Assembly (NCBI GenBank): GCA_032622095.1
Contig: CP136066.1
Coordinates: 156,077,152 to 156,141,151, forward strand
Source of the DNA: Siphonodentalium dalli
Lineage: Eukaryota; Mollusca; Scaphopoda; Gadilida; Siphonodentaliidae
Direction: 5' to 3'
DNA length: 64,000 bases
Positions within the stretch are counted from its first letter, which is position 1. Every line of letters starts with the position of its first letter. The translations under genes were made by a program, and so were the position numbers. This document shows positions 8,813 to 19,479 of the stretch, piece after piece. The notes below the pieces were generated by a model that did no database searches, was not told the DNA's origin, and worked only from the letters and a program-made list of their open reading frames with translations.

Positions 8813-9473
8813 TTTTTTTGCTCATTTGCTCATTTTTATTGCTCATTTGCTCATTTTATTGCTCATTTTTTTGCTCATTTGCTCATTTATTTGCTCATTT
8901 GCTCATTTACTTGCTCATTTGCTCATTTTTATTGCTCATTTGCTCATTTTCTTGCTCATTTGCTCATTTTCTTGCTCATTTGCTCATTTTTTTGCTCATT
9001 TGCTCATTTTTTTGCTCATTTGCTCATTTATTTGCTCATTTGCTCATTTTTATTGCTCATTTGCTCATTTTCTTGCTCATTTGCTCATTTTTATTGCTCA
9101 TTTGCTCATTTTCTTGCTCATTTGCTCATTTTCTTGCTCATTTGCTCATTTTTTTGCTTATTTGCTCATTTTTATTGCTCATTTGCTCATTTTATTGCTC
9201 ATTTGCTCATTTTTTTTGCTCATTTGCTCATTTATTTGCTCATTTGCTCATTTTTATTGCTCATTTGCTCATTTTCTTGCTCATTTGCTCATTTTTTTGC
9301 TCATTTGCTCATTTTTATTGCTCATTTGCTCATTTTCTTGCTCATTTGCTCATTTTCTTGCTCATTTGCTCATTTTTATGCTCATTTGCTCATTTTCTTG
9401 CTCATTTGCTCATTTTCTTGCTCATTTGCTCACTTTCTTGCTCATTTGCTCATTTTTATTGCTCATTTGCTCA
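8813..9473 (+). repeat. GCTCATTT minisatellite of unit 2
   Basis: Same array as 3507-4240 but with a different number and order of variant units, 72 bp shorter. The array length has changed since the two units separated, while the flanks have hardly changed. Confidence 0.95.
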
Positions 9474-10044
9474 TTGATTGGTGCATACTCAAGAGTCATA
9501 GACCTAACATCCAATGTACTTTAATGGTGTCATCGCATGGGTACATAGAAGACTGTATAACACTATGCCTATGTCTGTATCTGTTGTCACACCATGAGTG
9601 GATTGTCCGCCTTTAATGATGTCATAGCGTGTGTACATGCAAGACAGTATAACACTATGATTATGTCTGTAGCTGTTGTTGGTAAGATGTGAAATATAAA
9701 TTTCAAGGTTCAATTCATTCGTGTAGTAATTTTTTATATGTTCAACGCTCTTCATCCGTGCGCTTGTATTGTTAACATTCATTCATAATGAGTGTCCCTT
9801 TAGATCGATAAATAAGTTAAAGGTCATTACATTCCACAGTCAAATCTATTGGTGATCGAATTTGATAACTATTTTATTGGAACAACTAAGAGTATTATTC
9901 ACGTGAGATCAATGAGTCCAATTATTATAAATAATATATTGCAGGCATCGGTGGATACCCGATTGCCACATTTAGTGATCACGTGATAAACTGATAAAAT
10001 GTCCAAAGCGTAAGTATGAATGTGGGGCGATAAGTGGTTATTAC

Positions 10045-10836
10045 GTAATGTTGTTATAACAATGTCATCAAAGCAATTTCTATAATTGAGTGTCCTGGAC
10101 GTATGCATGTTTTGGATAACTAATTATCGTGTGAATGACACAGTTTATCAACCTTAATTGATACTAACCCGTTAAACAACTATTTCTGCTCAAATCGATA
10201 TGTTTTCTGAATACCATATAGCTGTGACCGGGGAAATAATAGAATTCATTTGGTAAAGCAAAGGTGTGAAAGACACATTGTTAACACCAATGTGGCGTGT
10301 GTGATTGCGTGTACATCGCTCATGTTCCATGTAAAAATGGCTGAGATTAAATCATTATTCATTCAATATGACAGTTCATTCTGGGGGGTTGTAATTTCGC
10401 CTTACCATTTTCGACCGTTAGTGATTCAACATAGTACATTTCAATACTTCCAATAATTCACGAAAATACACGCCTGTCATATACTCAATAACTTCATATA
10501 GAGATAAGTAAAGAATAAACGCTCTTTATTATTTATGTAAAAGTAATGGTGTCTATTTTCAGGTATGACAATTATATGAACTGCGTCCGTTAAACACTGG
10601 AATGTATGCATTCATACCGTTGGTCACAATGTCCAACATTACAGCGACTGTCCATACACATATAATTGGTATAAAGATATTTCTAAACATCGATTAATAA
10701 ATACATTGAAACATTGGTTGAACAAAAAAATAACGAAAGATATTACGCGCAAATAATTTAACATTCGATATTTTTTAATATCGAGATTATCAGAAACCGA
10801 AAAACTCGTTATAAATTTTTTATTTAAACTTTTTTT
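10045..10836. other. Unique AT-rich DNA after unit 2
   Basis: No gene or repeat recognised, apart from one copy of the dispersed AACGCTCTTTATT motif at 10518-10530. Confidence 0.4.
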
Positions 10837-11058
10837 TTAGAGAAATAATTTTGAGGGTTTTGAAATTTTTTCTTTTTTTGAAATTTGGGGGTTTTGAATT
10901 TTTTTGTGGAAAAAATTAATTTTAGGGTTTTGAAATTTTTTGGAAAAAATAAATTTTTTGGAAGTTTTGAAATTTTTTTTGGGTTTTGATATTTTGGAAG
11001 TTTTGGGAATATTATAGTACAACCAATTTTAGACCCAAAGATTCTATTTTTAGATGTG
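10837..11058 (+). repeat. Diverged fragment of the palindrome-arm sequence
   Basis: TTTTGAAATT-type repeats lead into a stretch (10985-11056) closely matching 805-870, including GGGAATATT and CCCAAAGATTCTATTTTTAG. It then diverges at TAGATG. It is an older relic of the same repeat family as the arms. Confidence 0.75.
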
Positions 11059-11094
11059 GCTCTAACGAGGCATCTATTCTTCTCAAATGATGGG

Positions 11095-11357
11095 GAATTT
11101 ATTTATTTACTTCACTAGAGCGGCTTACGGATACCCAACAACCAGGCACATATGTCTCGTCTGGGTACGACGAAGCTAGCACAGTACAAGTGACCTTGCC
11201 CAAGGGTCACAACCTGGCGCGAGATTTGAAATAGCACACACACCGCTCAACCCGGCCAAGCCACTGTTGTGGAAACGATAGTCCACTGGCGAGGCGCGAA
11301 CGCACGCCGGTCCATTACAAGTCCTACACTCTAATCACTGGGCTACCACTTCCACAG
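11095..11357 (-). mobile_element. tRNA-derived SINE
   Basis: On the minus strand the 5' head has a box-A-like GTAGCCCAGTGATTAGAGTG and a box-B-like GCGTTCGCGCC about 35 nt later. These are followed by a body with CCTTGGGCAAGGTCAC, as seen in several tRNA-SINE bodies, and a 3' AATAAATAAAT tail at the left end. The internal Pol III promoter boxes are the key evidence. Confidence 0.7.
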
Positions 11358-11488
11358 ATCCAACAGGAAGAGGACTTTCGATGTTTAATTACAAACCGTT
11401 GAATGAAGTACTCAACACGATACCACACATGGCGTTTACCATTCAAGACATACCTGTTGTTCTGGGATATTGTACATACATTTTATGA
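11358..11488 (+). pseudogene. 43-codon 3'-exon-like segment, copy 1
   Basis: After an acceptor-like CCACAG, an open frame reads TGRGLSMFNYKPLNEV and on to a TGA at 11486-11488. The segment at 45974-46104 encodes a near-copy after its own acceptor-like TTTACAG. No indels or stops separate the two, but by my count about nine residues differ while only about four codons differ silently. That does not look like purifying selection. The similarity continues into the 3' flank to about 11960. I do not recognise the protein. It may be a duplicated terminal exon or a repeat that happens to be open. Confidence 0.4.
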
Positions 11489-12108
11489 GACTGGTGCCCT
11501 TTTGTGGTAGATGGGTTGTCGCCATAGATCAGAATTGGGGAGGGTCAACAATTAGCCGTTGTTTAATAAAACAACGTTCTATTGAAATTAAGTTTCAATA
11601 GGAAAGGCTTATCGAATTAACCAATTAGTGCGCAGAAGTGGCATATATTAATTCGCTACTTCTGTACACTAATTGGTTCATCGTTCTAACGTCCGAACCA
11701 GAACTAACATCTCACGAACTCTCACATTTTTGACGAACATTTGTTTAAATATATTTTATTTGTTCATAAATTAAATTAGTTTATGACAAAAAAGGATTGG
11801 AGGACAAGTGCTAAATCACTTAGAATACCCTCCTCTCCCTACGAACATTGCACTGGTCTTTCATATGGACATTCCAATGACATAGAGTCCAATTAAAACA
11901 GTAATGTAAAACGGAGTTGGTGGTATAAGCTAAAATGCGTATATATATGCTTAGTATAGAGTCTAGTATGGTTGTCATTTCCGAAACGCCTAGAAAAAAG
12001 TTTTGTTACAACTCTTCGGGGATTTCGGGAACATTATTTTTTTTTATGGGGAAGGGTCTAATCTGTCATAATACCAAATGTTCCCAAACTTAGATTTGCA
12101 CATTTAGG
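11489..12108. repeat. 3' flank shared with 46105-46500
   Basis: Matches the plus-strand sequence downstream of the second exon-like copy, for example TTGGTTCATCGTTCTAACG and CCGAACCAGAACTAAC. It contains an inner inverted repeat around an AACCAATTAGTG motif. No gene is seen. Confidence 0.6.
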
Positions 12109-12303
12109 TTGTCATGCTATCAAGTTCAGAACGCGAATATGGGGGAACGAAATCTCGAGGAAGGAAAAGGTTCTAACATTAAAGACATATTATATGCTTG
12201 TTCGGATGCGTTAACGATACAGGCGGTGTTGGCGGTGCGTATGCTGTTAAAATATTCACCTCCGTCAAAAACCGCCATAAACAGAAGAAATAGTAAGATA
12301 TAG
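12109..12303 (+). CDS. Unrecognised 64-aa ORF
   Basis: The peptide includes MGERNLEEGKG and ALTIQAVLAVRMLLK. There is no domain match, no clear splice sites and no paralogue in the window. It could be part of an exon of the same locus as the two ORFs downstream, or chance. Confidence 0.15.
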   Translation: MSCYQVQNANMGERNLEEGKGSNIKDILYACSDALTIQAVLAVRMLLKYSPPSKTAINRRNSKI

Positions 12304-12533
12304 ACAGACTTTGTTATTATGCCAATCAGAAATGTGGTATAAACAGCATTATTTTATTGTAAATTTTCCCCCTTTGTTATGTAAACAAAGGCAAAAAACG
12401 TTACGTTTCCTGGCTTTTGTTTAGATCCAGATATGGTAAACATAAAGAGCGTTATCTGTTACTGTTTTCCTGATATGGAAATAATAAAGAGCATTTGTAT
12501 ATTTTTTGTGTGATTAACCAATAGAATTGCGCT

Positions 12534-12953
12534 GTGTATGTAAACAGAAGCACAACTTGTGTAACACGAGCAGTATCTTGTTTACGTACACCATCGTACG
12601 CCTTGACGACAATAAACTATTTACGCTCTGATTATGTTTGGCAGGTGAGCGGAACTGTATATTTTGTTGTCCCTTCTGTTGATGGCGATTTGAACAAATA
12701 TAAATATTTCTGCAACGAACGCCGCCCGTGCCTTAAAACTGTTAAGTTAGTATTCAGGCGCTATGCCAACTGGAGGAATGTACCATTCTACAACATCGCC
12801 GAAAATCTCAAGCAAGTCGTCCGTACAACTCCACAGAAAACATCATTTGAACTACGCTCAACTGTAAATATTTACTTCTCGATTCGGGACGCAACAATCG
12901 GCGATAAATTAAGGAAAACGATTTCGCCATCGAGAGTCACTGAATTTAATTAA
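12534..12953 (+). CDS. Unrecognised 139-aa ORF, possible coding exon
   Basis: The first ~37 residues look random, but from VWQVSGTVYFVVPS onward the composition is protein-like: mixed hydrophobic and charged residues, two Cys, and a FRRYANWRNVPFYNI segment. An acceptor-like GGCAG stands at 12642-12646, just before GTGAGCGGAAC, so an exon from about 12647 to the stop at 12953 is plausible. I recognise no family. The next ORF downstream (13260) has a similar protein-like character, so both may belong to one gene. Dispersed AATAAAGAGC motifs lie about 50-90 nt upstream of the ORF. Confidence 0.3.
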   Translation: MYVNRSTTCVTRAVSCLRTPSYALTTINYLRSDYVWQVSGTVYFVVPSVDGDLNKYKYFCNERRPCLKTVKLVFRRYANWRNVPFYNIAENLKQVVRTTPQKTSFELRSTVNIYFSIRDATIGDKLRKTISPSRVTEFN

Positions 12954-13259
12954 TATATAATAATGACGGTGTGTGTTGTCAGTTTGGATTTAATATTTGT
13001 GAAAAAAACTACTTTGAGCAAGATTAAACTCCATTTCAATTCGTTCACCCTATGTCGGAGTGTTTCACATCACTTTAACATTTGGCGATGATCTGACGCT
13101 GTGAATATTTTACAGTTCGGAGGGAATTTTGGAAAAAGACAAACCACAGATGAGCTTGAAAAGGTCTCACTGTACCACCTGTTTAATTGATGAGTTGGAT
13201 AATCAGTTGACAAATTTAATACAGGTGTAAATACAGGAGACATACCTATACTAAATTCC

Positions 13260-13514
13260 TTGGTGGGCGGCTGTTATCGCCCCAAGTGTACTTGTAATAG
13301 TAATAGAGAGTCATATATACGAACAAATATGACCAGAGAAGGAAGCTGCATGGGGATGGCGGAGAGATATTATTTTAAACCAGCTACTGTTTTCATTGAG
13401 AGCAGAAGAACACCTCTTACACCGGACCGGTGGGACTTCCACAGAACCTACTTCCCCAAAATTCGGGCTGCTCTAAACGGATTATCTCTGAACGATCTAA
13501 ATATGAATTGTTAG
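13260..13514 (+). CDS. Unrecognised 84-aa ORF, possible exon
   Basis: The reading frame is open upstream as well and encodes a Cys-containing start (GGCYRPKCTC). A segment YFKPATVFIESRRTPL and a C-terminal DRWDFHRTYFPKIRAALNG look like a real polypeptide. No family is recognised. It lies on the same strand as, and 307 bp after, the 139-aa ORF. Whether they are spliced together cannot be settled here. Confidence 0.25.
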   Translation: MVGGCYRPKCTCNSNRESYIRTNMTREGSCMGMAERYYFKPATVFIESRRTPLTPDRWDFHRTYFPKIRAALNGLSLNDLNMNC

Positions 13515-15038
13515 ATATGAAATATATCCCCTGATAAAATTTGATATTAAACCCTGATGTAAACCGATAGCGAATATATACGAGAACACGTGCGAAGTAA
13601 AGGAATAAATTACTGTACATTCCTATTGGAAAACAATGCGCTGACAAAAAGCATGTTTAACTCTATCGCTGCCCGGGCGGACCGTTCATAAATGACTTGC
13701 TGGCTTTTAGGCAAGGAATGAAATATTCTATCAAATTAGATAACAAATGTTTAGTCCCCGGGTGGTTGTAGCAGAAAATCACATTTCCATTACTCACCCA
13801 TAGAATATATCGTATTATAAAAAACACAATTTGGCATAGAAAATTACATATGCCTGTTTTGACATTTAATTAAATAAATAACAAAGATTTTTGTTGTAAG
13901 CTCACTATATGGGACTATTTCAGAATCAAATAAGTCCAATATGAACCTATGTGAATAGATGTGTTCTATATGAACCTTTACGCGAGGATATGTTGCAGCA
14001 CCAGGTGTACGCTCTTTATATATTTTTTCTGTGGCCCGCACCATGCATCCAATGGAATAACGGGTATAAGTCCATTATGGGCTTATTCCAGCATTTAAGA
14101 CCAATATGAACCAAGGTCAATATTTAGGTCCAATAATGAACCTATCTGCAGGAGGATATATTGAAGTGGCCATATCTTTATATATAAAAGAATAGGAGCT
14201 GTATGTAATGTGCGCGAAGCGCACACATGGACAGTAGGCTGCTAACCCACAAAGGGGCCGCATGCCTCTCCGACGATGAATAAAGGCTCCGGAAGGGAGC
14301 CTGTTTAAGCTAATTTTACCTCAAATTACTACATTACTCGTTGAATTCACTTCGGAACTCGTGAGCTACAACAAAACTCGGCGATTCACACGTTGGACTC
14401 AATCGAAAGTCGCTCCGAGCAATCGGAGTCCGCTCCGAGCAGCCAACGAGGCACTCCGAATTTTTGAGTCATTTTTGGAGACAGGAATTTAGAACTCCGC
14501 ACTAAACCAAAGAGTCCGGACAAATGGAGAGGTATGTATTATCTGTTTTAGGTTTGCCAAGTAATATGGAATATTGTCCAGCACTCAGAGAAAACGATAT
14601 ATAATGCTGTATAGGTGTGTCAGAAAATGGTCACCCATGACGAAAATACCGGTACTGTTGACAAAACATCCATTATTTTGTTCGGAAAAATACCCTATAT
14701 ACTCGCTATTTACGATTGAATGTACTTGAAGCCAAATATTACCCCAAACCGCCCCAGCAGAAATTTTAGCCCAAAATTCGGCATCTGACGGAGGGAAATG
14801 TGAAGGTTGGTTTAGCGATGATTTGCCAACAAGGCTGAACGGTGACAGTAAACGAGCTGAACGAGGCCTCTCCGAGTGACTACGCATGAGTATAATTATC
14901 AAAATGGAGTTTTACGCTTTGGTATATAAAATGGTACTGCTTTAGTCTGAGTTTCTCTGACTCGCAAATGCTTTACTTCTTGGTGATGGTAAGATGGCAC
15001 AATTCACATAAAAATAACATCAAATATTCGCTTAGATA
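13515..15038. other. Intergenic DNA with a diverged tandem duplication
   Basis: No gene is seen. Segments at 13905-14000 and 14065-14165 share AAGTCCA-AATATGAACC-type wording (tandem duplication of ~150 bp). A hairpin GGCTCC-ggaag-GGAGCC lies at about 14286-14302. Confidence 0.4.
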
Positions 15039-15371
15039 ATGATTAGTGTTGCAAAGTATTTCTATTTACCTGACCATGATGTAAGATTCCATTTCAGCTT
15101 GCAGCCAATCGAACAAACACCAATTCTAACAGAGGAGGATGAAACTAAATCAAAATGCTTGGAACGCGAAAATCATTGGATGGGCGTTCTTAAAACATAT
15201 CATCCTTTTGGATTGAATAACGACTATATTGGGGCTCGTCAGATAAATCAAAACTGCGTCATGTTACAACATAATCAGCAGTACTTCTTATTTAGAGTAC
15301 AATCCCATTGTTACAATTGTTCCCTGGTTTTTGGTAAAGCACATCAATTCCCAAGGCTGGCGAAGGAATAG
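15039..15371 (+). CDS. Mobile-element-type ORF fragment with PFGLN motif
   Basis: This 110-aa ORF has a central segment ERENHWMGVLKTYHPFGLN. It fits the R-E-x-x-W-h-x-x-L-x-T-x-x-P-(F/Y)-G-(L/I)-N signature that I associate with C-terminal parts of reverse-transcriptase or GIY-YIG-bearing mobile ORFs in invertebrate genomes (recalled, not searched). The first third has no recognised domain. The last ~25 residues run into the interspersed repeat at 15291, which also occurs inverted at 40.8-41.2 kb. It is probably a degraded retroelement end and not a host gene. Confidence 0.35.
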   Translation: MISVAKYFYLPDHDVRFHFSLQPIEQTPILTEEDETKSKCLERENHWMGVLKTYHPFGLNNDYIGARQINQNCVMLQHNQQYFLFRVQSHCYNCSLVFGKAHQFPRLAKE

Positions 15372-15797
15372 TTCAGTGATTATCCCATTGTTAGGCACAC
15401 GCAACTCATAACAGACAAATCGCACGGGCAGTTCAAAGTGGTCCAGTCCGCGTTGTTTCGGACATATCTATTCACTCACATTCAACGGCGATCAGTTCGT
15501 GTTAATCACGTTCTTGGGGTGGCTAATCGGCTATTGTGTCCAATCGCGGTCAGCGCACGGATTGTGCGTCGTGGTCAAAACACGCTCAACAGCTCTTTTT
15601 TTTCGACCATCCTGGGCGCTTCGCGCCCATCAACTCTATTGTGTGCGCTCAACAGCACATTTCCAGTTGATTGTATCATGTGGGATCAATTGTGCTCTAA
15701 GTCGGTCAGAGCACGCGAATAGTTCTTTACCAGATTAAATATCGCCTTCGACTCGATTGATTCTGGTAAAGAACAATTATTGTGCTCTAACCCTTAC
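15291..15797 (+). repeat. Interspersed repeat, copy 1 (pairs with 40777-41210)
   Basis: Shares long matching runs with the reverse complement of 40777-41210, for example GCACGGATTGTGCGTCGTGG and CATTTCCAGTTGATTG. It includes an inner inverted repeat GTTCTTTACCAGA...TCTGGTAAAGAAC (about 15720-15772). Family unknown. Confidence 0.75.
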
Positions 15798-15980
15798 TTA
15801 ATCATTCATGTCTCTATTAGCGAGTTCCAAAGATACATTTACGAAAGAAATCGCGCAAGCGACCTGAGCCCGTTCATAACTAATTTTTTCACACAAAAAA
15901 CGCGTGCACGCATGCACGCACGAACACACGCACAGCTTTGAGGAAGAGACCCGACTGGTAGAACGTTTTACGTTGATATA

Positions 15981-16861
15981 TCTCATATATATTTTGAAGA
16001 CCTCTGTTTGTCTGTCTGTCTGTCCTTTATAGAATCAAAAACGGGTTGACCGATCGAGACAAAACTTACTATCCAAAGGTAAAATTCACGGACACCGTCG
16101 GCGTCGCGTTTTGGAGAAGCTCAGACCACCCGTTCTCCACTCTCAGTCACAAAAAAACGGCACTGCGGTGGTTAATCAAGTGATAATTTAATGAGCGTTT
16201 GTTTTTGACGCATCGCTATAAAGAGCGTTTGTTTACCATTCAACGTTATTAGCATCTGCAGAGAGATATACGGGAACTCGGAAACGGGTGGAGCTATCGA
16301 CTTGAAATTTGCTATGTGAATGTATCTTGCCCCGGATACGAATGTTATCGGGTCGCCGAGCCCGTGCGACGCAAGCTTCGCGCATGCGCAGACCAGATCT
16401 CGGAAACGGGTGGAGCTATCGACTTGAAATTTGGTTTTTGAATAGCCCGGACAACGTCGGGCTCATCGGCTTTTGTTTACCATTCAACGTTATTAGCATC
16501 TTATCTGCAGAGAGATATACGGGCCATAGTACTCTTACAACATTTCTGCAATATAATTGCGATCGGGACGAAACTTGGTACGTGTGTGTAGTTTGACCAG
16601 GCGGTCGACGTTGTCGTATTTGCGAGCCCGTGCGGCGCCAGCTTCGCGCATGCGCAGACGATATCTCGGAAACGGGTGGAGCTATCGACTTGAAATTTGC
16701 TATGTGAATGTATCTTGCCCCGGATACGAATTTTATCGGGTCGCCGAGCCCATGCGACGCAAGCTTCGCGCATGTGCAGACCAGATCTCGGAAACGGGTG
16801 GAGCTATCGACTTGAAATTTGATTTTTGAATAGCCCGGACAACGTCGGGCTCATCGGCTAG
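15981..16861 (+). mobile_element. Helitron-like element with 122-bp-type minisatellite
   Basis: It begins TCTCATATATATTTTGAAG after an A and ends in a hairpin (GCCCGGACAACGTCGGGC) followed 8 nt later by CTAG and then a T. A TC start, CTAG end, 3' hairpin and A/T insertion point without target duplication are the Helitron hallmarks. The interior has repeats containing GAGATCTCGGAAACGGGTGG (or close variants) and an earlier partial 3' end at about 16441-16470. No Rep/helicase is present. The same family forms the array at 57850-59081. Confidence 0.85.
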
Positions 16862-17749
16862 TATTATATATATGATACAAATTCCGATCTTCTCAATGCT
16901 GTCGTGCACGAGGTATGATTTCACTTCTCTTGAACTTTTGGGTACAGGTATATGTGCATGCATGGAAACAATGCAGTTAATAACAGCCATTCCGGTATTA
17001 AAGGCCCCTTTAATTTTTGAGTCATCGATTATTTGGAACGTCTGTGTCCCAGAAGGTGCCCATAGCGTAATAGAAAATAACTGAAATCATGGAAACATTT
17101 TCTTCGTTTCGCTCCCTAAATTCACACTAAGATCTAGAGTTATTCCCCTTCCATTGAAAATAAGACTGTGCAGCACAGAAAACATGGCGGAATAAAACTT
17201 GTGTGGTTAGTTTTGGTATTTGTCGGCACTTAATTCTCTATAAAAGCCTGTATTTGATCACCAGAAAGCATGATTTGGAACAGTAAACAGTAAAAAAAAC
17301 AACTCAATGCGGAAGTGCTAAATCCACCAATGTTGCGGATTATCACGTGGCGGCTTTTGCCCAATCAGAAATAGTGTTAGTTAAGAAATGGATAATAATA
17401 TGGCATATATGTGGATGGATAATAATATGGCATATATGTTATATAATGTACGTGATCTGGGCATGTTCGAAAATTAAGTGGGTCATTAATGAATCGCAAG
17501 GAAAGTACGTAACGGTCAAAGAATGCTAATCTGAAGAATGATATCGTACATGTACAATGGAGTGCTGATACCAACCATAATTAGACAACATACAAATAAG
17601 TTATACAAAGCTATATGCCAAAACCATTCTGGCCCAATTTAATACTTCTAAGTTATACAGCATCGTGGTTCATTATCGTACACTAGATTAACTTAGAATT
17701 CAAGGATAACAGGTATTATCTATGTGCGATTTAATGGGGATTAAAGCTA
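16862..17749. other. Intergenic DNA, nothing recognised
   Basis: AT-rich; only a short tandem duplication of GGATAATAATATGGCATATA at about 17390-17430. Confidence 0.3.
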
Positions 17750-18560
17750 ATGATGGGCACCTACTGTCAACCAAATATGGCGATAACCTGCATGCGCCGC
17801 CCAACCTTCAGAATATCACTAGGCGAAATACCGGAACTAATGTTGCATAAAGTCTCAAAGGAGAGCACTTCAGCTTGTAACACATTAAATGGAGCATATA
17901 CAAGTACAGTAATGCCCAAAACAATCGACTCCTTAACCACAGCATAATTATGGGTAACTTTTCAGGATTTAGTCGGAAATATGGCTTGTTGCGATTCATC
18001 GGAAATCTGTCAGTGGGAGCTTTCCGATGAATGGCAACAAGCCATATTTCCGACTAAATCCTGAAAAGTTACCCATAATTCTGATGTGGTTAAGGAGTCG
18101 ATTATTTATGGCATTACTGTATGAGGGACAAAAATAACCCAGCAACCATCGATGGAAAATTGAGGAACAGCATTGTCCTCTCATGCCACAGGTAAACTTG
18201 TGTGCGTTGGGCGTCTCTTATATAATGTTGGGATGTTCATTAGTGTATACTATAATACAAGGACGACCGACGCAATCGCTGTATAACGAGGGGCGTCTAC
18301 AGTCAATATGGCGATAGCCTGCTCCGCCCAACCTTCAGAATATCACCAGGCGAAATTGTTAGATTCGGCGCATGCAGAACCGGAAGTGATGTTGAACAAA
18401 GTCTCAACGGAAAGCAATTCAGGTTGTAAAAACATAAAAGGGATCATACAAGTATGAGTGACAAAAAAACCCAGCAGCCATCGATGGAAAATTCAGGAAC
18501 ACAAGCGATATCGTTATCCCAGGCCATCTACCTGGGTGTTAGCTAGGCATCTCTTATATG
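17750..18560. mobile_element. Snap-back MITE cluster
   Basis: A hairpin spans 17944-18080: GGGTAACTTTTCAGGATTTA on one arm matches TAAATCCTGAAAAGTTACCC on the other. The flanks (17755-17940 and 18120-18230) are repeated directly at 18297-18560 (CCCAACCTTCAGAATATCAC, CATCGATGGAAAATT). Another one-arm copy is at 35580-35680. No coding capacity. Confidence 0.75.
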
Positions 18561-19479
18561 GTGTCGAGAGTCACTTTGTGTGAGTGTATTCACTTTTGCG
18601 GCGATAACTAGCATTGATATCATTTAATATCATCAACGTCGTTATTTTATTATAATGATGGGTATCGATCAGCTATTGTTGTCATGTTATGACCCCTTGA
18701 TCTTGAGTGACGTTGGTGTTGAATTTAGTTTATGAGACATTAATTCATTAACATTTATACTACTAAGATGTATGTAATATGTGGGGGTAAAAAGGGTTTT
18801 AATTATAATCCAACATTCCAATTATGACTTCAGTTTTTTAATTTCAATTCAATTTTTTTTTTCACAAACCATATATTATTAGAAGCAATATATAATTATA
18901 TTGCTTCTAATAATCTATGGTTTGTGAATTTCAAAAAGCAATACAACTAAAAAGCAACAATTAATCAATGATAAGCATTTTATTGAATTATTATGGATAA
19001 AATAACATCTAGAAATTACAACTGAAAACCTGAGTTGAAATAAAAAAAAAGAAGAGGAAACTAACAGCTAAAAACGTTTTGACCCTTTTAACGTAGTTTT
19101 AAATTTTGCAAATAAGAAAAAAAATTTGTTTGGCCACAGGCGGTGCTGAGATCGACGACTCTAAACAACGTGCGCAACTAACGTAACTGATTTCGTAAAC
19201 AAACAATGGGAATGAAATTATATGTAACAAGAAAGGACTGCAAATTGCTTTAGTTTTTGCTCTATTGAGTTCAGTAATCTCCCGATTCCCAACTTATGAT
19301 GGACCCCCCCCCCCCCCCCCCCACACTTTCGGACCACCATTTCTCTATTGCTGGCTTATCGTATGTATTGCCTTCCAGAGTAAAGCAATTGCCTAACAAA
19401 TATGACGAAAAGACCCATTTCCACGAAACCTGCATCGACATTATTAGTTGAAATGAAACTAATAACCACACAAACGTAA
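18561..19479. other. Intergenic DNA with a small hairpin and a poly-C run
   Basis: A 67-bp inverted repeat (18862-18928; TTCACAAACCATA...TATGGTTTGTGAA) is probably a tiny snap-back element. A run of C at 19303-19321 may be an error-prone homopolymer. No gene is seen. Confidence 0.5.

Larger units (their letters stand above)
5781..10044 (+). repeat. Unit 2: second direct copy of the cassette element
   Basis: It repeats unit 1 from the core to the tail with very few differences. These are one inserted base near 8490, a minisatellite shorter by 72 bp, a T-to-C change near 9755, the inverted core, and absence of the hAT-like insertion. Offsets between matching landmarks are 5305, 5306, 5234 and 4263, each step explained by those changes. 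Such similarity in non-coding DNA points to very recent duplication or ongoing gene conversion. Confidence 0.95.

Noticed and set aside
3507-9473. CRISPR-like regular repeat arrays
   Set aside because: Repeats are contiguous with no unique spacers, and the surrounding DNA is eukaryotic.
19303-19321. Poly-C/poly-G tracts (also 21562, 24220, 27185, 28143, 29697, 41469)
   Set aside because: Homopolymers of uncertain length; possible sequencing artefacts, no functional structure seen around them.
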